This document shows, piece by piece, positions 26,346-35,353 of a DNA stretch of 64,000 nucleotides; within the stretch, counting starts at the first letter, position 1; each line of letters starts with the position of its first letter. Source of the stretch: Gemmatimonadota bacterium (GTDB lineage Bacteria; Gemmatimonadota; Gemmatimonadetes; Longimicrobiales; Gaopeijiaceae). The DNA lies in assembly GCA_028873815.1 (NCBI GenBank), contig JAPPNN010000087.1, forward strand, positions 44,084-108,083. Reading direction: 5' to 3'. The notes under the pieces were generated by a model. That model had not been told where the DNA came from and made no database searches. It was given only the letters and a program-made list of their open reading frames with translations. Position numbers and translations under genes: made by a program.

Positions 26346-27983
26346 GTGCCAGACGCGAGCACCCCGGCGCCGCGTCTCTTCGCGGCCAGGACGGCCGTCG
26401 TTTCCCTTGCGTTGCTCGCCTCGTGCGCCCCCGACGCGGGTCCCGGCGACGACCGAGCAGACCATCTCGTCATCGCCTGGCCCGCCTCCCGCGAGCCCGC
26501 CTCGCTCGACGGCCACATCGAGCCGTACCAGACGGCGTGGCTCATCGACTACATGATCGCCGACCCGCTGCTCATCATCGGCCCGGACGGCGGATTCCAC
26601 CCGGCCCTGGCGACGGACTGGTCGTCGAACGCGGTGGCGGACGAGTGGACGTTCACGTTGCGGAGCGATGTCGTCTTCCAGGACGGGACGCCGTTCGACG
26701 CCGAGGCCGTCAGCTACAACGTCGAGCGCATCCTCGACCCGGCCACGCGGTCCGGCGAGATGGCGGCGCACGTCGGCCCCGTCGAGCGCGTGGAGATCGT
26801 CGACGACACCACCGTCACGCTGCACTACGAGGCCCCCTGGGTGACCGTCCTCGACGCCTTCCGGCGCGTCCCCATCTGGTCCCCTGCGGCCGCCGAGCGC
26901 TGGGGCATCGAGGCGTTCGACCGCCACCTGGTGGGTGCCGGACCCTTCCTGCTGGAGGAATGGGTGCCCAACGACCGCGTGACCGTGCGGCGCTGGGACG
27001 GGTACGGCGGGTGGAACTCGATCGCCGACGAGCCCGGTCCGGCCAGAGTCGAGCGCGTGACGATCCGCTTCATCGGCGAGGAAGCCGTTCTGGGCAACGT
27101 CGTCCGTACCGGCAACGCCCATATCGCAATGAATCTGCCCACCACGTACATCGACGACTACCGTGGCGCCGAGGGCTTCTCGCTGCTCACCGGCTACCAG
27201 GCCGGGACCGGATTGCAGATGGTCATGAACGTACGGCGTCCGCCCTTCAGCGACCTCCGGGTGCGGCAGGCGCTCCTTCACGGCACCGACCAGCACGCCA
27301 TCAACGATCTGCTCTACGATGGCCACTACCTCACGTCCGACGGCCCCCTGAACACGGTCCACCGCTGCTACTGGGAGGGGAGCGCGGACTATTACCCATA
27401 TGACCCCGAGACCGCACGTCGGCTCCTCGACGAGGCGGGCTACACCGACCGGGACGGCGACGGCGCGCGGGAGGCCCACGGCGTCGCCGGCGTCGAGGAC
27501 GGAACGCCGTTGCGGGTGCGCTGGACCATCCTCGACCGCGAGGAGATGGGCGAGGCGGTGCAAGCGCAGTGGCGCCCGCTCGGGATCGACCTGGTGATCG
27601 AGATCGTGCCCGGACCGGTGCAGCTCGAAAGGGTCAACGCCCGCGACTTCGACCTCATCTATGAGCGCCAGCGCAGCCCGGACCCGTTGCTGATGGACAT
27701 GCTCTGGAACTCGGCCCACGACGTGGTCGGCGGCTGGGCGTGGACGGGGTTCGTGGACGCGGAACTGGACGGGGTGGTGAGTCAGCTCAGGGTGATTCCG
27801 GATCTGGAGGCGCGCTGTGCGCTGGCGCGCGATGCGCAGCGGATCATCATGGACAACGCGCTCATGCTGCCGACGCTGAGCGAGCCGATCTTCTACGCGG
27901 TATCAGATCGGGTGCGCGGGTTTCAGCTGGCGTCGGAGGGGCAGTTCTACTTCCTGCACAACGTGGAGCTGGTGCGGGAGTAG
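26346..27983 (+). CDS. Dipeptide/oligopeptide ABC transporter substrate-binding lipoprotein (SBP family 5)
   Basis: A 545-residue extracytoplasmic binding protein. The lipobox is at LALLASCAPD near residue 27. The family-5 signature region is visible (WTFTLRSDVVFQDGTPFDAEAVSYNVER), as are the inner hinge segments (VRQALLHGTDQHAIND, RRLLDEAGYTDRDGDGAREAHG). The GTG start lies two bases after the thiI stop. It delivers ligand to the DppB/DppC permeases encoded just downstream and the fused ATPase at 35350. Ligands of this family are di- and oligopeptides, opines, nickel or other small polar molecules. The catabolic neighbours suggest a peptide or amide-linked amino-acid derivative. Confidence 0.9.
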   Translation: MPDASTPAPRLFAARTAVVSLALLASCAPDAGPGDDRADHLVIAWPASREPASLDGHIEPYQTAWLIDYMIADPLLIIGPDGGFHPALATDWSSNAVADEWTFTLRSDVVFQDGTPFDAEAVSYNVERILDPATRSGEMAAHVGPVERVEIVDDTTVTLHYEAPWVTVLDAFRRVPIWSPAAAERWGIEAFDRHLVGAGPFLLEEWVPNDRVTVRRWDGYGGWNSIADEPGPARVERVTIRFIGEEAVLGNVVRTGNAHIAMNLPTTYIDDYRGAEGFSLLTGYQAGTGLQMVMNVRRPPFSDLRVRQALLHGTDQHAINDLLYDGHYLTSDGPLNTVHRCYWEGSADYYPYDPETARRLLDEAGYTDRDGDGAREAHGVAGVEDGTPLRVRWTILDREEMGEAVQAQWRPLGIDLVIEIVPGPVQLERVNARDFDLIYERQRSPDPLLMDMLWNSAHDVVGGWAWTGFVDAELDGVVSQLRVIPDLEARCALARDAQRIIMDNALMLPTLSEPIFYAVSDRVRGFQLASEGQFYFLHNVELVRE

Positions 27984-28008
27984 TGTGCGAGCACCTAGAC
28001 TTCCTCAC

Positions 28009-28542
28009 ATGTCACACCGAATCGACCGGCGCAGGAAGGCCGACCGGAGGCTGTTCATCGGATGCTGGGTGCTTGCCGGCCTGCTGCACGTGGTCCTGTT
28101 CCTGGTTGTACCGGGCTTCGGGAGGGACGGACTGGCGAGGCCGGGCCTGAGCCTCGAGCTTGCCGAGACGCCGGCTCCCGGGGCTACGCTGCTCGACCTC
28201 TTCTTCGGACCGCCGGCGATATCGGGTCCGTCGGGCAGAGTCTCGGTCGAACCGCCCGAACGCTTCCTGGAAACCGAAAGGCTGGTCCATGTGCCGGCCG
28301 CGTGTCTGGCCGTCATCAGGTCTTCCGGCAACGACATACGGGGCAGCGTGCGCCTCAGGGTGAAGGTGACCGGCCGGGTCGACGTGACCGGGGTGGTGCG
28401 GTCCTCCGGCATTCGCTGCGCCGACGACCTGCTGGAAAGAGTGGCGGGAGACCTCCTCTACCACTGGCTTCCCAGCGGGGACTTTCCGGCGCCGGTCCAG
28501 CTGACCCAGCCGATGAGGCTGTCGGAGAACACCGACCGTTAG
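28009..28542 (+). CDS. Short TonB-like membrane-anchored protein
   Basis: A 177-residue protein with a basic N-terminus (RIDRRRKADRR), one transmembrane helix at about 15-36 (FIGCWVLAGLLHVVLFLVVPG) and a periplasmic part. The C-terminal 60 residues (GSVRLRVKVTGRVDVTGVVRSSG, then LYHWLPSGDFPAPVQLTQPMRL) resemble a TonB C-terminal domain, which contacts TonB boxes of outer-membrane receptors. The proline-rich spacer of full TonB proteins is nearly absent. It sits between the binding protein and permease genes, 10 bp before dppB, which suggests that uptake through a TonB-dependent receptor feeds this ABC transporter. The ATG at 28009 is preferred to a GTG at 27985; neither has a strong ribosome site. 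Confidence 0.6.
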   Translation: MSHRIDRRRKADRRLFIGCWVLAGLLHVVLFLVVPGFGRDGLARPGLSLELAETPAPGATLLDLFFGPPAISGPSGRVSVEPPERFLETERLVHVPAACLAVIRSSGNDIRGSVRLRVKVTGRVDVTGVVRSSGIRCADDLLERVAGDLLYHWLPSGDFPAPVQLTQPMRLSENTDR

Positions 28543-28552
28543 CGTTCGCCGC

Positions 28553-29497
28553 ATGCTCGCCACCTACCTGACCCGACGTCTCGCACAGCTCGGCGTCGTC
28601 CTCCTTCTCGTCTCGGTGGCGGTCTTTTCCATCATGCACGCGCTTCCCGGCGACCCGGTTCAGCTCATGCTTTCGGGGGCCGAGAGCGGGTCCGTCACCC
28701 CCGAACGGCAGGAGCAGCTGCGCGAGGAGATGGGGCTGAACGATCCGCTCCCCGTGCAGTACGGGCGCTTTCTGCGCGGCGCCGTCACCGGCGACCTCGG
28801 CACCTCCGTCCGCCTCCGCGCCCCCGTCCTCGACCTCATCCTCGACCGGCTGGGCCCCACGCTCGCACTCAGCCTCGGCGGCATCCTCTTCGCGGTTCTC
28901 ATCGGGGTCACCACCGGTGTGCTCGCCGCCCTCCGGCAGGGCTCGTGGATCGACGGCCTGAGCCGCGTGCTCGCCTATGTCGGCGTCTCGCTTCCCCTCT
29001 TCTGGCTCGGCCTCCTGCTCATTCTGGTCTTCTCCTTCCGGCTCTCCTGGTTCCCCCCTGCGGGATCGGAGGGCGTCCGGTCGCTCGTTCTCCCCAGCCT
29101 GTCGCTGGGGCTCGTGTCGGCGGGTGTCATCGCCCGCCTCACCCGCGCGTCGCTGCGCGAAGTCCTGGTCGAGGACTACATCCGGACGGCCTGGGCCAAG
29201 GGTCTCCCCAAGCGCATCGTGTACCTGCGCCACGCGCTCCGCAACGCAATGCTCCCGGTTGTGACCATGCTCGGGTTGCAGTTCGGCGCGATGCTCGCCG
29301 GCGCCGTCGTTACCGAGACCGTGTTCAGCCGGCCCGGCCTCGGCCGCCTCGTGGTGAGCGCCATTCTCTGGAAGGACTATCCGCTGGTGCAGGGGATCGT
29401 GCTGTGCATGGCCGCGATGTACGTCCTGGTCAACCTGCTGGTGGACCTCCTGGCGGTTTGGCTCGACCCGCGCGTGCGCGATGAGGCGCCGGCATGA
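28553..29497 (+). CDS. ABC transporter permease, DppB type
   Basis: A 314-residue inner-membrane permease with six helices, starting with the family N-terminus (YLTRRLAQLGVVLLLVSVAVFSIMHALPGDP). The EAA loop that docks on the ATPase is at about 210-230 (DYIRTAWAKGLPKRIVYLRHALRNA). It pairs with the DppC-type permease, whose start overlaps its stop by 4 bp. Together with the binding protein at 26346 and the double ATPase at 35350 it forms a complete dipeptide-type importer. Confidence 0.92.
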   Translation: MLATYLTRRLAQLGVVLLLVSVAVFSIMHALPGDPVQLMLSGAESGSVTPERQEQLREEMGLNDPLPVQYGRFLRGAVTGDLGTSVRLRAPVLDLILDRLGPTLALSLGGILFAVLIGVTTGVLAALRQGSWIDGLSRVLAYVGVSLPLFWLGLLLILVFSFRLSWFPPAGSEGVRSLVLPSLSLGLVSAGVIARLTRASLREVLVEDYIRTAWAKGLPKRIVYLRHALRNAMLPVVTMLGLQFGAMLAGAVVTETVFSRPGLGRLVVSAILWKDYPLVQGIVLCMAAMYVLVNLLVDLLAVWLDPRVRDEAPA

Positions 29498-30318
29498 CCA
29501 TCGGCGGTCGCGCGCTCACCCCGGCCTTCGTGGCCGGTACAGCGGTTCTGGCTGGTTGGGTCCTGCTTGCGCTCCTGGCTCCCGCAGCCACGCCCCACGA
29601 CCCCCTGGCCACCGTCTCCGGTGCCCGCGAGGCCCCGTCGGCGGAGTTCTGGTTCGGGACCGACCGGCTTGGCCGGGACGTGTTCAGCCGGGTGGTGCAC
29701 GGGGCACGCGTGTCGCTCGTCCTCGGGTTCATCAGCGTGGCCATCGGGGCGGCCCTCGGCTCCGCGATGGGGCTGGTGTCCGGCTACTACCGCGGCCCCG
29801 CCGACACCGTGCTCATGCGCATCGTCGACGCCATGCTGGCCTTCCCCGGCATCCTGCTGGCCCTCGTGGTGATCGCCGCGCTCGGCCCCAGCATCACCAA
29901 CGTGATGATCGCGGTCGGCGTCTCCACGATCCCGCGCTACGCCCGTCTGGTCCGCTCGACCGTGCTCACCGTCCGCGAGCAGGCCTACGTCGACGCGGCC
30001 CGGCTGATCGGCGTGCCGGACATCCGGATCATGCTGCGGCACGTGCTGCCGAACACGGCGGTGCCGCTGCTCGTGCTCTCGACGCTCGAGTTCGGGCACG
30101 CCATCTCGGTAGGCGCGGGCCTGAGCTTTCTGGGGCTGGGTGCGCAGCCGCCGACGCCGGAGTGGGGGCTGATGGTCGCTGTGGGGCGGGACGTGCTGGG
30201 ACCGGCCTGGTGGATTTCCACATTCCCCGGGCTTGCCATATTCACGGTGGTGATGGCCACCAACCTGATGGGCGACAGTCTGCAGGAGATGCTCGATCCG
30301 CGGCTGAAAGCGAGGTGA
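29494..30318 (+). CDS. ABC transporter permease, DppC type
   Basis: A 274-residue inner-membrane permease. The DppC signature FGTDRLGRDVFSRVVHGARVSL is at about 50-70, and the EAA loop is AYVDAARLIGVPDIRIMLRHVLPN at about 166-190. The C-terminus (ATNLMGDSLQEMLDPRLK) is typical. The ATG overlaps the DppB stop (ATGA), and the stop is followed after one base by the TIM-barrel protein gene, so all are on one transcript. It forms the second half of the translocation pore. Confidence 0.92.
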   Translation: MTIGGRALTPAFVAGTAVLAGWVLLALLAPAATPHDPLATVSGAREAPSAEFWFGTDRLGRDVFSRVVHGARVSLVLGFISVAIGAALGSAMGLVSGYYRGPADTVLMRIVDAMLAFPGILLALVVIAALGPSITNVMIAVGVSTIPRYARLVRSTVLTVREQAYVDAARLIGVPDIRIMLRHVLPNTAVPLLVLSTLEFGHAISVGAGLSFLGLGAQPPTPEWGLMVAVGRDVLGPAWWISTFPGLAIFTVVMATNLMGDSLQEMLDPRLKAR

Positions 30319-30319
30319 G

Positions 30320-31726
30320 ATGAGCGAGAGATTCGTGGGCGTGCAGATCGGGCCCGCCAGTTTCGTGGACGAGGGCGTGGACGCGGTTCTCGACACACTC
30401 CAGGGGCGCGTGGGCGTCAACGTGATCCTGTTGGGCACGGTCAGCTGGCTGGGGCTCAAGATCGGGCGCAGCATCTCGTGGCGGATCGACGGCTGGCCGG
30501 ACCACGGCGTACCCGAGCCGCTGGAGGTGCAGGGCGGGTCGTACCTTGCGGACCATCCCGAGTTCTACCGCAACACCTCCATCAGCAACTTCCGTGCCCC
30601 GGACGAGGCCATGCGGGACCGCGACATACTCGAAATGGTCATTCCCGGGGCCCGGGCGCGGGGGATGAAGGTGATCCCGGAGCTGATGGAGCCGCTCTTC
30701 AAGTACGCGGGCCACGGATCGGCCAACACCGTTCAGATCCCCAACCTGGTCCAGTACATGGAGGTGGACTACCTGGGCCGAATCGGCGGGGCGCCCTGCC
30801 TGGAAAACCCCGACTACCGGACCTGGTGGCACGCGCTCATCGAGGACCACTGCCGGAGCTACGACATCGACGGCATCATGTGGTGCAACGAGAGGCGGAG
30901 CCCACTCGACCAGCTGGTCACCGGGATGGCTCCGGGGTGCTTCTGCAGGCACTGCCTGGCTGCCATGTCGGCTGGTGGCGTCGACCCGGAAGCCGCGCGG
31001 CGGGCGTCCGGCCTGCTGCACAACTACTTCCGCAAGTGCCGGGCGGGCGAGCACTTCACCGACGGCGCGCTGATCACCGGGCTCCGCACCCTGCTCGACA
31101 ACCCCGAGTTCCTGCTGCTCGAGCGGCACTGGGTCAGGCGCAACAAGGACCTGGACCGCGAACTGTACGGGCTGGTCAAGTGGTGCGATCCGGCGCTGGA
31201 GTTCGGGCTCAACGTCTGGAACCGCAACCACTTCAACCCGCTGCGCAAGGCGCAGTGGCCGTGGGCCGAGACGAAGGACTACGCGGACTGGGTCAAGCCG
31301 ATCACGTACCAGCACCAGTCGGGCGGGATCTACCTGGGCGAAATGAAGCCGTTGCACGCGACCCTGCTGCGCGACCTGACGCCCGCCGAGCTGACGCCGA
31401 TCATGTACCGGATTCTGGGGCTCGACGAGGCGCCGTGGGAGGAGCTCATGGGTGCGGGAATGCGCCCATCCAGCTATGTCGGTGGCCAATGCCGCGACAC
31501 GATCGAGGCGCTTGACGGCGAGCTGCCCGTGCTGATGGGGATCGGCGTCGACGCGCCCCGCTCCAGCCCGGATCAGGCCGCCTGCACCCCCGAGATCGTG
31601 CACGAGAGCGTTCACGCGGCGTACGAAGCGGGTGCGGCGGGCGTGATCTACTCGCCCAACTACGCGAGCATGCGCCTGACCAACCTCGACGGTGGCGCCC
31701 GGGCGCTCGCGGAACTCGGAATCTGA
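30320..31726 (+). CDS. Putative TIM-barrel glycoside-hydrolase-like protein, function unknown
   Basis: A 468-residue cytosolic-looking protein with no leader. The sequence has an alternating strand/helix pattern suggesting a (beta/alpha)8 barrel: NVILLGTVSWLGLKIG near the start, then ARARGMKVIPELMEPLFKY, YDIDGIMWCNERRSPLDQLV, ALEFGLNVWNRNHFNP, VKPITYQHQSGGIYLGEM and ELPVLMGIGVDAP. The acidic residue in WCNERR and the Asp/Glu-rich strand ends recall uncharacterised putative glycoside hydrolases. A Cys/His cluster (APGCFCRHCLAAM) is characteristic of that group and could bind metal. It sits inside the dipeptide transporter operon, so it may process the imported compound. The family cannot be named with confidence. 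Confidence 0.6.
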   Translation: MSERFVGVQIGPASFVDEGVDAVLDTLQGRVGVNVILLGTVSWLGLKIGRSISWRIDGWPDHGVPEPLEVQGGSYLADHPEFYRNTSISNFRAPDEAMRDRDILEMVIPGARARGMKVIPELMEPLFKYAGHGSANTVQIPNLVQYMEVDYLGRIGGAPCLENPDYRTWWHALIEDHCRSYDIDGIMWCNERRSPLDQLVTGMAPGCFCRHCLAAMSAGGVDPEAARRASGLLHNYFRKCRAGEHFTDGALITGLRTLLDNPEFLLLERHWVRRNKDLDRELYGLVKWCDPALEFGLNVWNRNHFNPLRKAQWPWAETKDYADWVKPITYQHQSGGIYLGEMKPLHATLLRDLTPAELTPIMYRILGLDEAPWEELMGAGMRPSSYVGGQCRDTIEALDGELPVLMGIGVDAPRSSPDQAACTPEIVHESVHAAYEAGAAGVIYSPNYASMRLTNLDGGARALAELGI

Positions 31727-31741
31727 CGCAGGGAGGCTCAC

Positions 31742-32983
31742 ATGCCCGAAGCTCCAGCCTGGAAGTTCCAGCCGGTTCTGCAGGATCTGGCGCCGCGCGA
31801 GCCCGCGTCGGTCACGCTCCGCGGCCGCGTGATCACGGGGGTGGGGGATGAGGTGATCGAGGACGGCCACGTCACGCTGGAGGGGGGCCGGATCGTGTCG
31901 GTCGGGGCGTGGGGCGCGGCCGCGGGGGATGCTCGGGCGGTCGTCGCGACGGACGGAACGATCCTGGCCGGCCTGATCAACAGCCACGCCCACCTCGCCT
32001 GGGACGGGATCCACGACCTCGCGGCCCAGTCGATGCACGACGCGCCCGAGATCAGCGCGTACAAGGCGGCGGCCAACATGCTCGCCTCCCTGCGCGGCGG
32101 GATCACGCTGGTGCGCGACCTGGGGATGAACCGGAGCGGCGAGTTCGCCAAACAGGCGGTGGAGCAGGGGGTGTTCGCTGGCCCGCGCCTGCTGATCTGC
32201 GCGGAAGCGATCGTGCAGACCGGCGGCCACACCTACTGGTGCTGCCGCGAGGCCACCGGGGCCGACGAGATGCGGCGCGCGGTGCGGGAGCAGGTGAAGG
32301 CCGGCGCCGACCTGATCAAGATCATGATGTGTCACGACCTGCTGGAGTTCACCGACGATGAACTCGAGGCCATCGTCGACGAGACACACCGGAGCGGTCT
32401 GCCCATCACCGCCCACGCCACCTTCGACGCCGCGATCGAGCGTGCGGTCGACTTCGGTATCGACACGGTCGAGCACGGCGGCAGCATGTCGGACCGCACC
32501 ATCGGCAAGCTGGTGGAGCGGGACGTGCCGATCATCACCACGTTCTCGCCGGTGGTGATCCAGTCGAAGCCCGAGATCGCGCGCAGCTACAACATTCCCG
32601 AGTGGAAGATCCGGGAGCGGCAGCGGGCGGTCGCTGACAAGGGGCGCTACGACGGGCTGCTGCGGGCGGCGCGGGCAGGGGTGCGGATCGTGTTCGGCAC
32701 CGATGCGGGGAGTCCAGCCGTGCGGCACGGCGTGGTGGTCCCGGAGATGGAGTTCATGATCGAGGTGGGGGTGGTGGCGGACAACCACGCCGCGATCATG
32801 AGCGCGACGCGTGAGGCCGCGATCATGAATCGCCTGGACGACCTGATCGGCACGCTCGAGGCGGGGAAGGAGGGGGACGTGATCGTCGTGGGCGGGAACC
32901 CGCTGGACGACCTCGGCGACCTGCAGCGCGTGAGGATGACGTTCGTCCGGGGGTGCTGCCTGTATTCGCGGCCGGGGGTGTGA
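31742..32983 (+). CDS. Metal-dependent amidohydrolase (Xaa-Pro/imidazolonepropionase-like dipeptidase group)
   Basis: A 413-residue cytosolic amidohydrolase. The binuclear metal site is complete: His82 and His84 in NSHAHL, the bridging Lys in DLIKIMM, His in ITAHATF, His in VEHGGS and Asp in FGTDAG. The group that reads TAHA..D.A...A...G.DTVEHG and ends DADLI- or GDVIVVGGNPL includes Xaa-Pro and Xaa-Arg dipeptidases. The ribosome site GGGAGG precedes the ATG. It lies in the transporter operon and has no signal peptide, so it most likely hydrolyses an imported dipeptide or cyclic amide in the cytoplasm. The frame ends 5 bp before the aminotransferase start. Confidence 0.88.
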   Translation: MPEAPAWKFQPVLQDLAPREPASVTLRGRVITGVGDEVIEDGHVTLEGGRIVSVGAWGAAAGDARAVVATDGTILAGLINSHAHLAWDGIHDLAAQSMHDAPEISAYKAAANMLASLRGGITLVRDLGMNRSGEFAKQAVEQGVFAGPRLLICAEAIVQTGGHTYWCCREATGADEMRRAVREQVKAGADLIKIMMCHDLLEFTDDELEAIVDETHRSGLPITAHATFDAAIERAVDFGIDTVEHGGSMSDRTIGKLVERDVPIITTFSPVVIQSKPEIARSYNIPEWKIRERQRAVADKGRYDGLLRAARAGVRIVFGTDAGSPAVRHGVVVPEMEFMIEVGVVADNHAAIMSATREAAIMNRLDDLIGTLEAGKEGDVIVVGGNPLDDLGDLQRVRMTFVRGCCLYSRPGV

Positions 32984-32988
32984 TCCCC

Positions 32989-34191
32989 ATGGCGCGGCAG
33001 CCCCGTGGATCCCGGCTTGCCGGCCCAGCCGCCCCTCTCGCCGCGCGCGCCGTCAGCGTGAAGTCCAGCTTCCGCACCCGCATGCTGGAACTGGCAACCG
33101 GACTGGACGACATCATCGCGCTCGGCCGGGGCGATCCGGATTTCGAGACGCCGCCCGCGATCGTGGCCGCGGGCGCGGACGCCCTCATCAGCGGCTACAC
33201 GCACTATTCCCCGCCGCCGGGCCTCCAGGAACTCCGCGAGGCGATCGCGTTTCAGCTGAAACTTAACAATAATGTTAAGTATTCGGCCGACCAGGTCATC
33301 GTCACCAACGGCGCCCAGGAAGCGCTGCTGATCTCCATCCTGGCGCTGGTGGATCCGGGGGACGAGGTGATCCTCCAGGCCCCGCGCTTCAACGCCTTCG
33401 ACTACATGGTGAAGCTGGCGGGAGGCCGGATCGTGGACGTGCCGACGTTGGAGGCGGACGACTACGCCCTCAAGGCCGCCGCCATCCGCGAGGTCCTCAC
33501 AAAGCGTTCGAAACTCCTCATCATCGCGAATCCGAACAATCCGACCGGCGGACTCACCCCGCGGGCCGAACTGGAGCGCATCGCCGGGCTGGCCGTGGAG
33601 CACGACCTCCTGGTCATCTCCGACGAGATCTACGAGAAGCTGATCTTCGGCCGCACCGAGCACGTCAGCCTTGGCGCCCTCGACGGCATGCACGACCGCA
33701 CCGTGACCGTGAACGGCTTCTCCAAGGCCTACGCGATGACCGGATGGCGCGTGGGCTACCTGGCCGCGCCGGCCTGGATGATGGAGCCGGCCGTCGAGAT
33801 CAAGCACACGCTGAGCATCTGCACGCCGCCCGCTCTGCAGCGCGGGGCGCTCGCGGCCCTTGAGACCGGTGACGCGGCCGTCGCCTCGATGCTGGCCGAG
33901 TACGAGCGGCGGCTCGACCTCGTGCTGAGCCGCCTCGACGACATGGGCATCTCGTACGGGCGCCCGGGCGGAGGGATGTACGTCTACGCGAACATCTCGA
34001 GCACGGGGCTGGACGCCGAGACCTTCTGTCTCGAACTGCTGCGCCGGGAACAGGTCATGGTCTTCCCCGGCACGATGTTCGCGGACCCGGGCAATCAGCA
34101 CATCCGGATCACGCTGCTGTCGCCGTTCGAGTCCATGGAGAAGGCGCTGGCGCGGATGCAGCGTTTCGTGGAAACGGCACGCGGAGCTTGA
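32989..34191 (+). CDS. Class I/II PLP aminotransferase
   Basis: A 400-residue fold-type-I aminotransferase of the aspartate/branched family. Visible elements are GRGDPDFETP near the N-terminus, NGAQEALL, NPNNPTGG at about 181-188, SDEIYEKL at about 211-218, Lys246 in NGFSKAYAMTGWRVGY and the substrate-carboxylate Arg in HIRITLLSPFE near the end. The start is taken as the ATG at 32989; a GTG at 32953 would overlap the amidohydrolase gene. It is a close paralogue of the aminotransferase at 44361 (shared GRGDPD, NGAQE, LVDPGD). It probably deaminates the amino acid released by the upstream amidohydrolase. It carries an AT-rich patch with a perfect dyad at 33261-33280. Confidence 0.92.
   Translation: MARQPRGSRLAGPAAPLAARAVSVKSSFRTRMLELATGLDDIIALGRGDPDFETPPAIVAAGADALISGYTHYSPPPGLQELREAIAFQLKLNNNVKYSADQVIVTNGAQEALLISILALVDPGDEVILQAPRFNAFDYMVKLAGGRIVDVPTLEADDYALKAAAIREVLTKRSKLLIIANPNNPTGGLTPRAELERIAGLAVEHDLLVISDEIYEKLIFGRTEHVSLGALDGMHDRTVTVNGFSKAYAMTGWRVGYLAAPAWMMEPAVEIKHTLSICTPPALQRGALAALETGDAAVASMLAEYERRLDLVLSRLDDMGISYGRPGGGMYVYANISSTGLDAETFCLELLRREQVMVFPGTMFADPGNQHIRITLLSPFESMEKALARMQRFVETARGA
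33258..33282. repeat. AT-rich 25-mer, copy 2 (inside aminotransferase)
   Basis: This is the second copy of the segment at 26178. Here the dyad is perfect: ACTTAACA (33261-33268), four bases, TGTTAAGT (33273-33280). It encodes KLNNNVKY with unusually AT-rich codons (CTT, AAT, GTT, TAT) inside a GC-rich gene. Confidence 0.5.
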
Positions 34192-34207
34192 TCGTGGCAG
34201 GGTCGCT

Positions 34208-35353
34208 GTGACCGTGGACCCCGTACACACCCTCCTCGTCGGGGCCGGCGTCCGGGGCCGGGTCTGGGCGCGCGTCATCGCCGAGTCTCCCGGGGCGACG
34301 CTGGCCTGTGTCGTGGACCATGACGAAGCGCGGGCCCGGCGCGCCCGCGATGATTCCGCGCCGGGGGCCCTCGTCCGACGCGACCTCGCCTCCGCGCTGG
34401 CCGACCCCGACATCGACGCCGCCGCGGCCGTCATCGCGACCCCGCCCGCCACGCATCACCGCCTTGTCAGCCACGCCCTCGCCCACGGCCTCCACGTGCT
34501 CTGCGAAAAGCCGCTCTCGGAGGACCTCGACGAGGTCGTCGACCTGATCGCGCAGGCCAACGCAGCCGGGCGCCACCTCCTCGTCGGGATGAACTTCCGC
34601 TACCTCCCCTCGTCCCAGCGCATACGCCACCACGTCCGCACCGGAGAGCTGGGCGCGCTGAGTCATGCGCACTTTACCTACCACAGGCAGCGCGACGGCA
34701 ACCGGGACGACCTGAACGACTACGTCATGTCGATGGCGCATCCGATGCTGGTGGAGCAGAGCATCCATCACTTCGACCTGTTGCGCTATTGCCATGGCGC
34801 GGAGGTCGAGTCAATGGTGTGCGACACGTGGCGGCCGTCGTGGAGCACCTACGAGGGCGACTGCTGCGTCTCGGTGCTCTTCCGCTTCGAGAACGGCGTG
34901 CGCGCGAACTATCTCGGGACCTGGACGGCGGCCTGGAACCGGATGGACTTCCGCTGGCGCAGCGACTTCGAGCGCGGGACCCTCATTCAGCGCGAGCAGT
35001 TCGAGGATCTCGTGCGTGTCGACTTCGACCGCGGGCTGGGATTGCGAGGGCCGAACTTCAAGGGGGACGCCGACGCGGAGAGGCCGGTCGCGGAAGCGCT
35101 CGAGCCGTGCGTGCCGTTTGTGGACGACACGCGGGGACTCCTCGCCGAGTTCGTGAGGGCCGTGCGCGGGGAGTCCGATCCTGTGACTACTGGCGCCGAT
35201 CACCTCGAGACCATGCTCCTGGTGCAGGGCTGTATCGAATCGCTGTCGAGCGGGCGGTGGGTCGACATGCGGAAGCTGCGGGAACGGTGGCGCCTGGTGC
35301 CGTCCGCAGCGCGGGACGCCCGACCCGGCGCGACAGGCGGTGCAGCCCCATGA
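34208..35353 (+). CDS. Gfo/Idh/MocA-family oxidoreductase
   Basis: A 381-residue NAD(P)-dependent oxidoreductase. The N-terminal Rossmann fold starts with [15 protein letters not shown], and the signature [12 protein letters not shown] with the catalytic Lys is near residue 102. The C-terminal beta-sheet domain contains [11 protein letters not shown], where the conserved His of the family lies, and [17 protein letters not shown]. The GTG at 34208 follows a short 16-base gap. The stop overlaps the ATPase start (ATGA). Substrates in this family are sugars, inositols, imines and others. In this operon it may oxidise or reduce an imino or hydroxy intermediate, but that is inference. Confidence 0.88.
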   Translation: MTVDPVHTLLVGAGVRGRVWARVIAESPGATLACVVDHDEARARRARDDSAPGALVRRDLASALADPDIDAAAAVIATPPATHHRLVSHALAHGLHVLCEKPLSEDLDEVVDLIAQANAAGRHLLVGMNFRYLPSSQRIRHHVRTGELGALSHAHFTYHRQRDGNRDDLNDYVMSMAHPMLVEQSIHHFDLLRYCHGAEVESMVCDTWRPSWSTYEGDCCVSVLFRFENGVRANYLGTWTAAWNRMDFRWRSDFERGTLIQREQFEDLVRVDFDRGLGLRGPNFKGDADAERPVAEALEPCVPFVDDTRGLLAEFVRAVRGESDPVTTGADHLETMLLVQGCIESLSSGRWVDMRKLRERWRLVPSAARDARPGATGGAAP

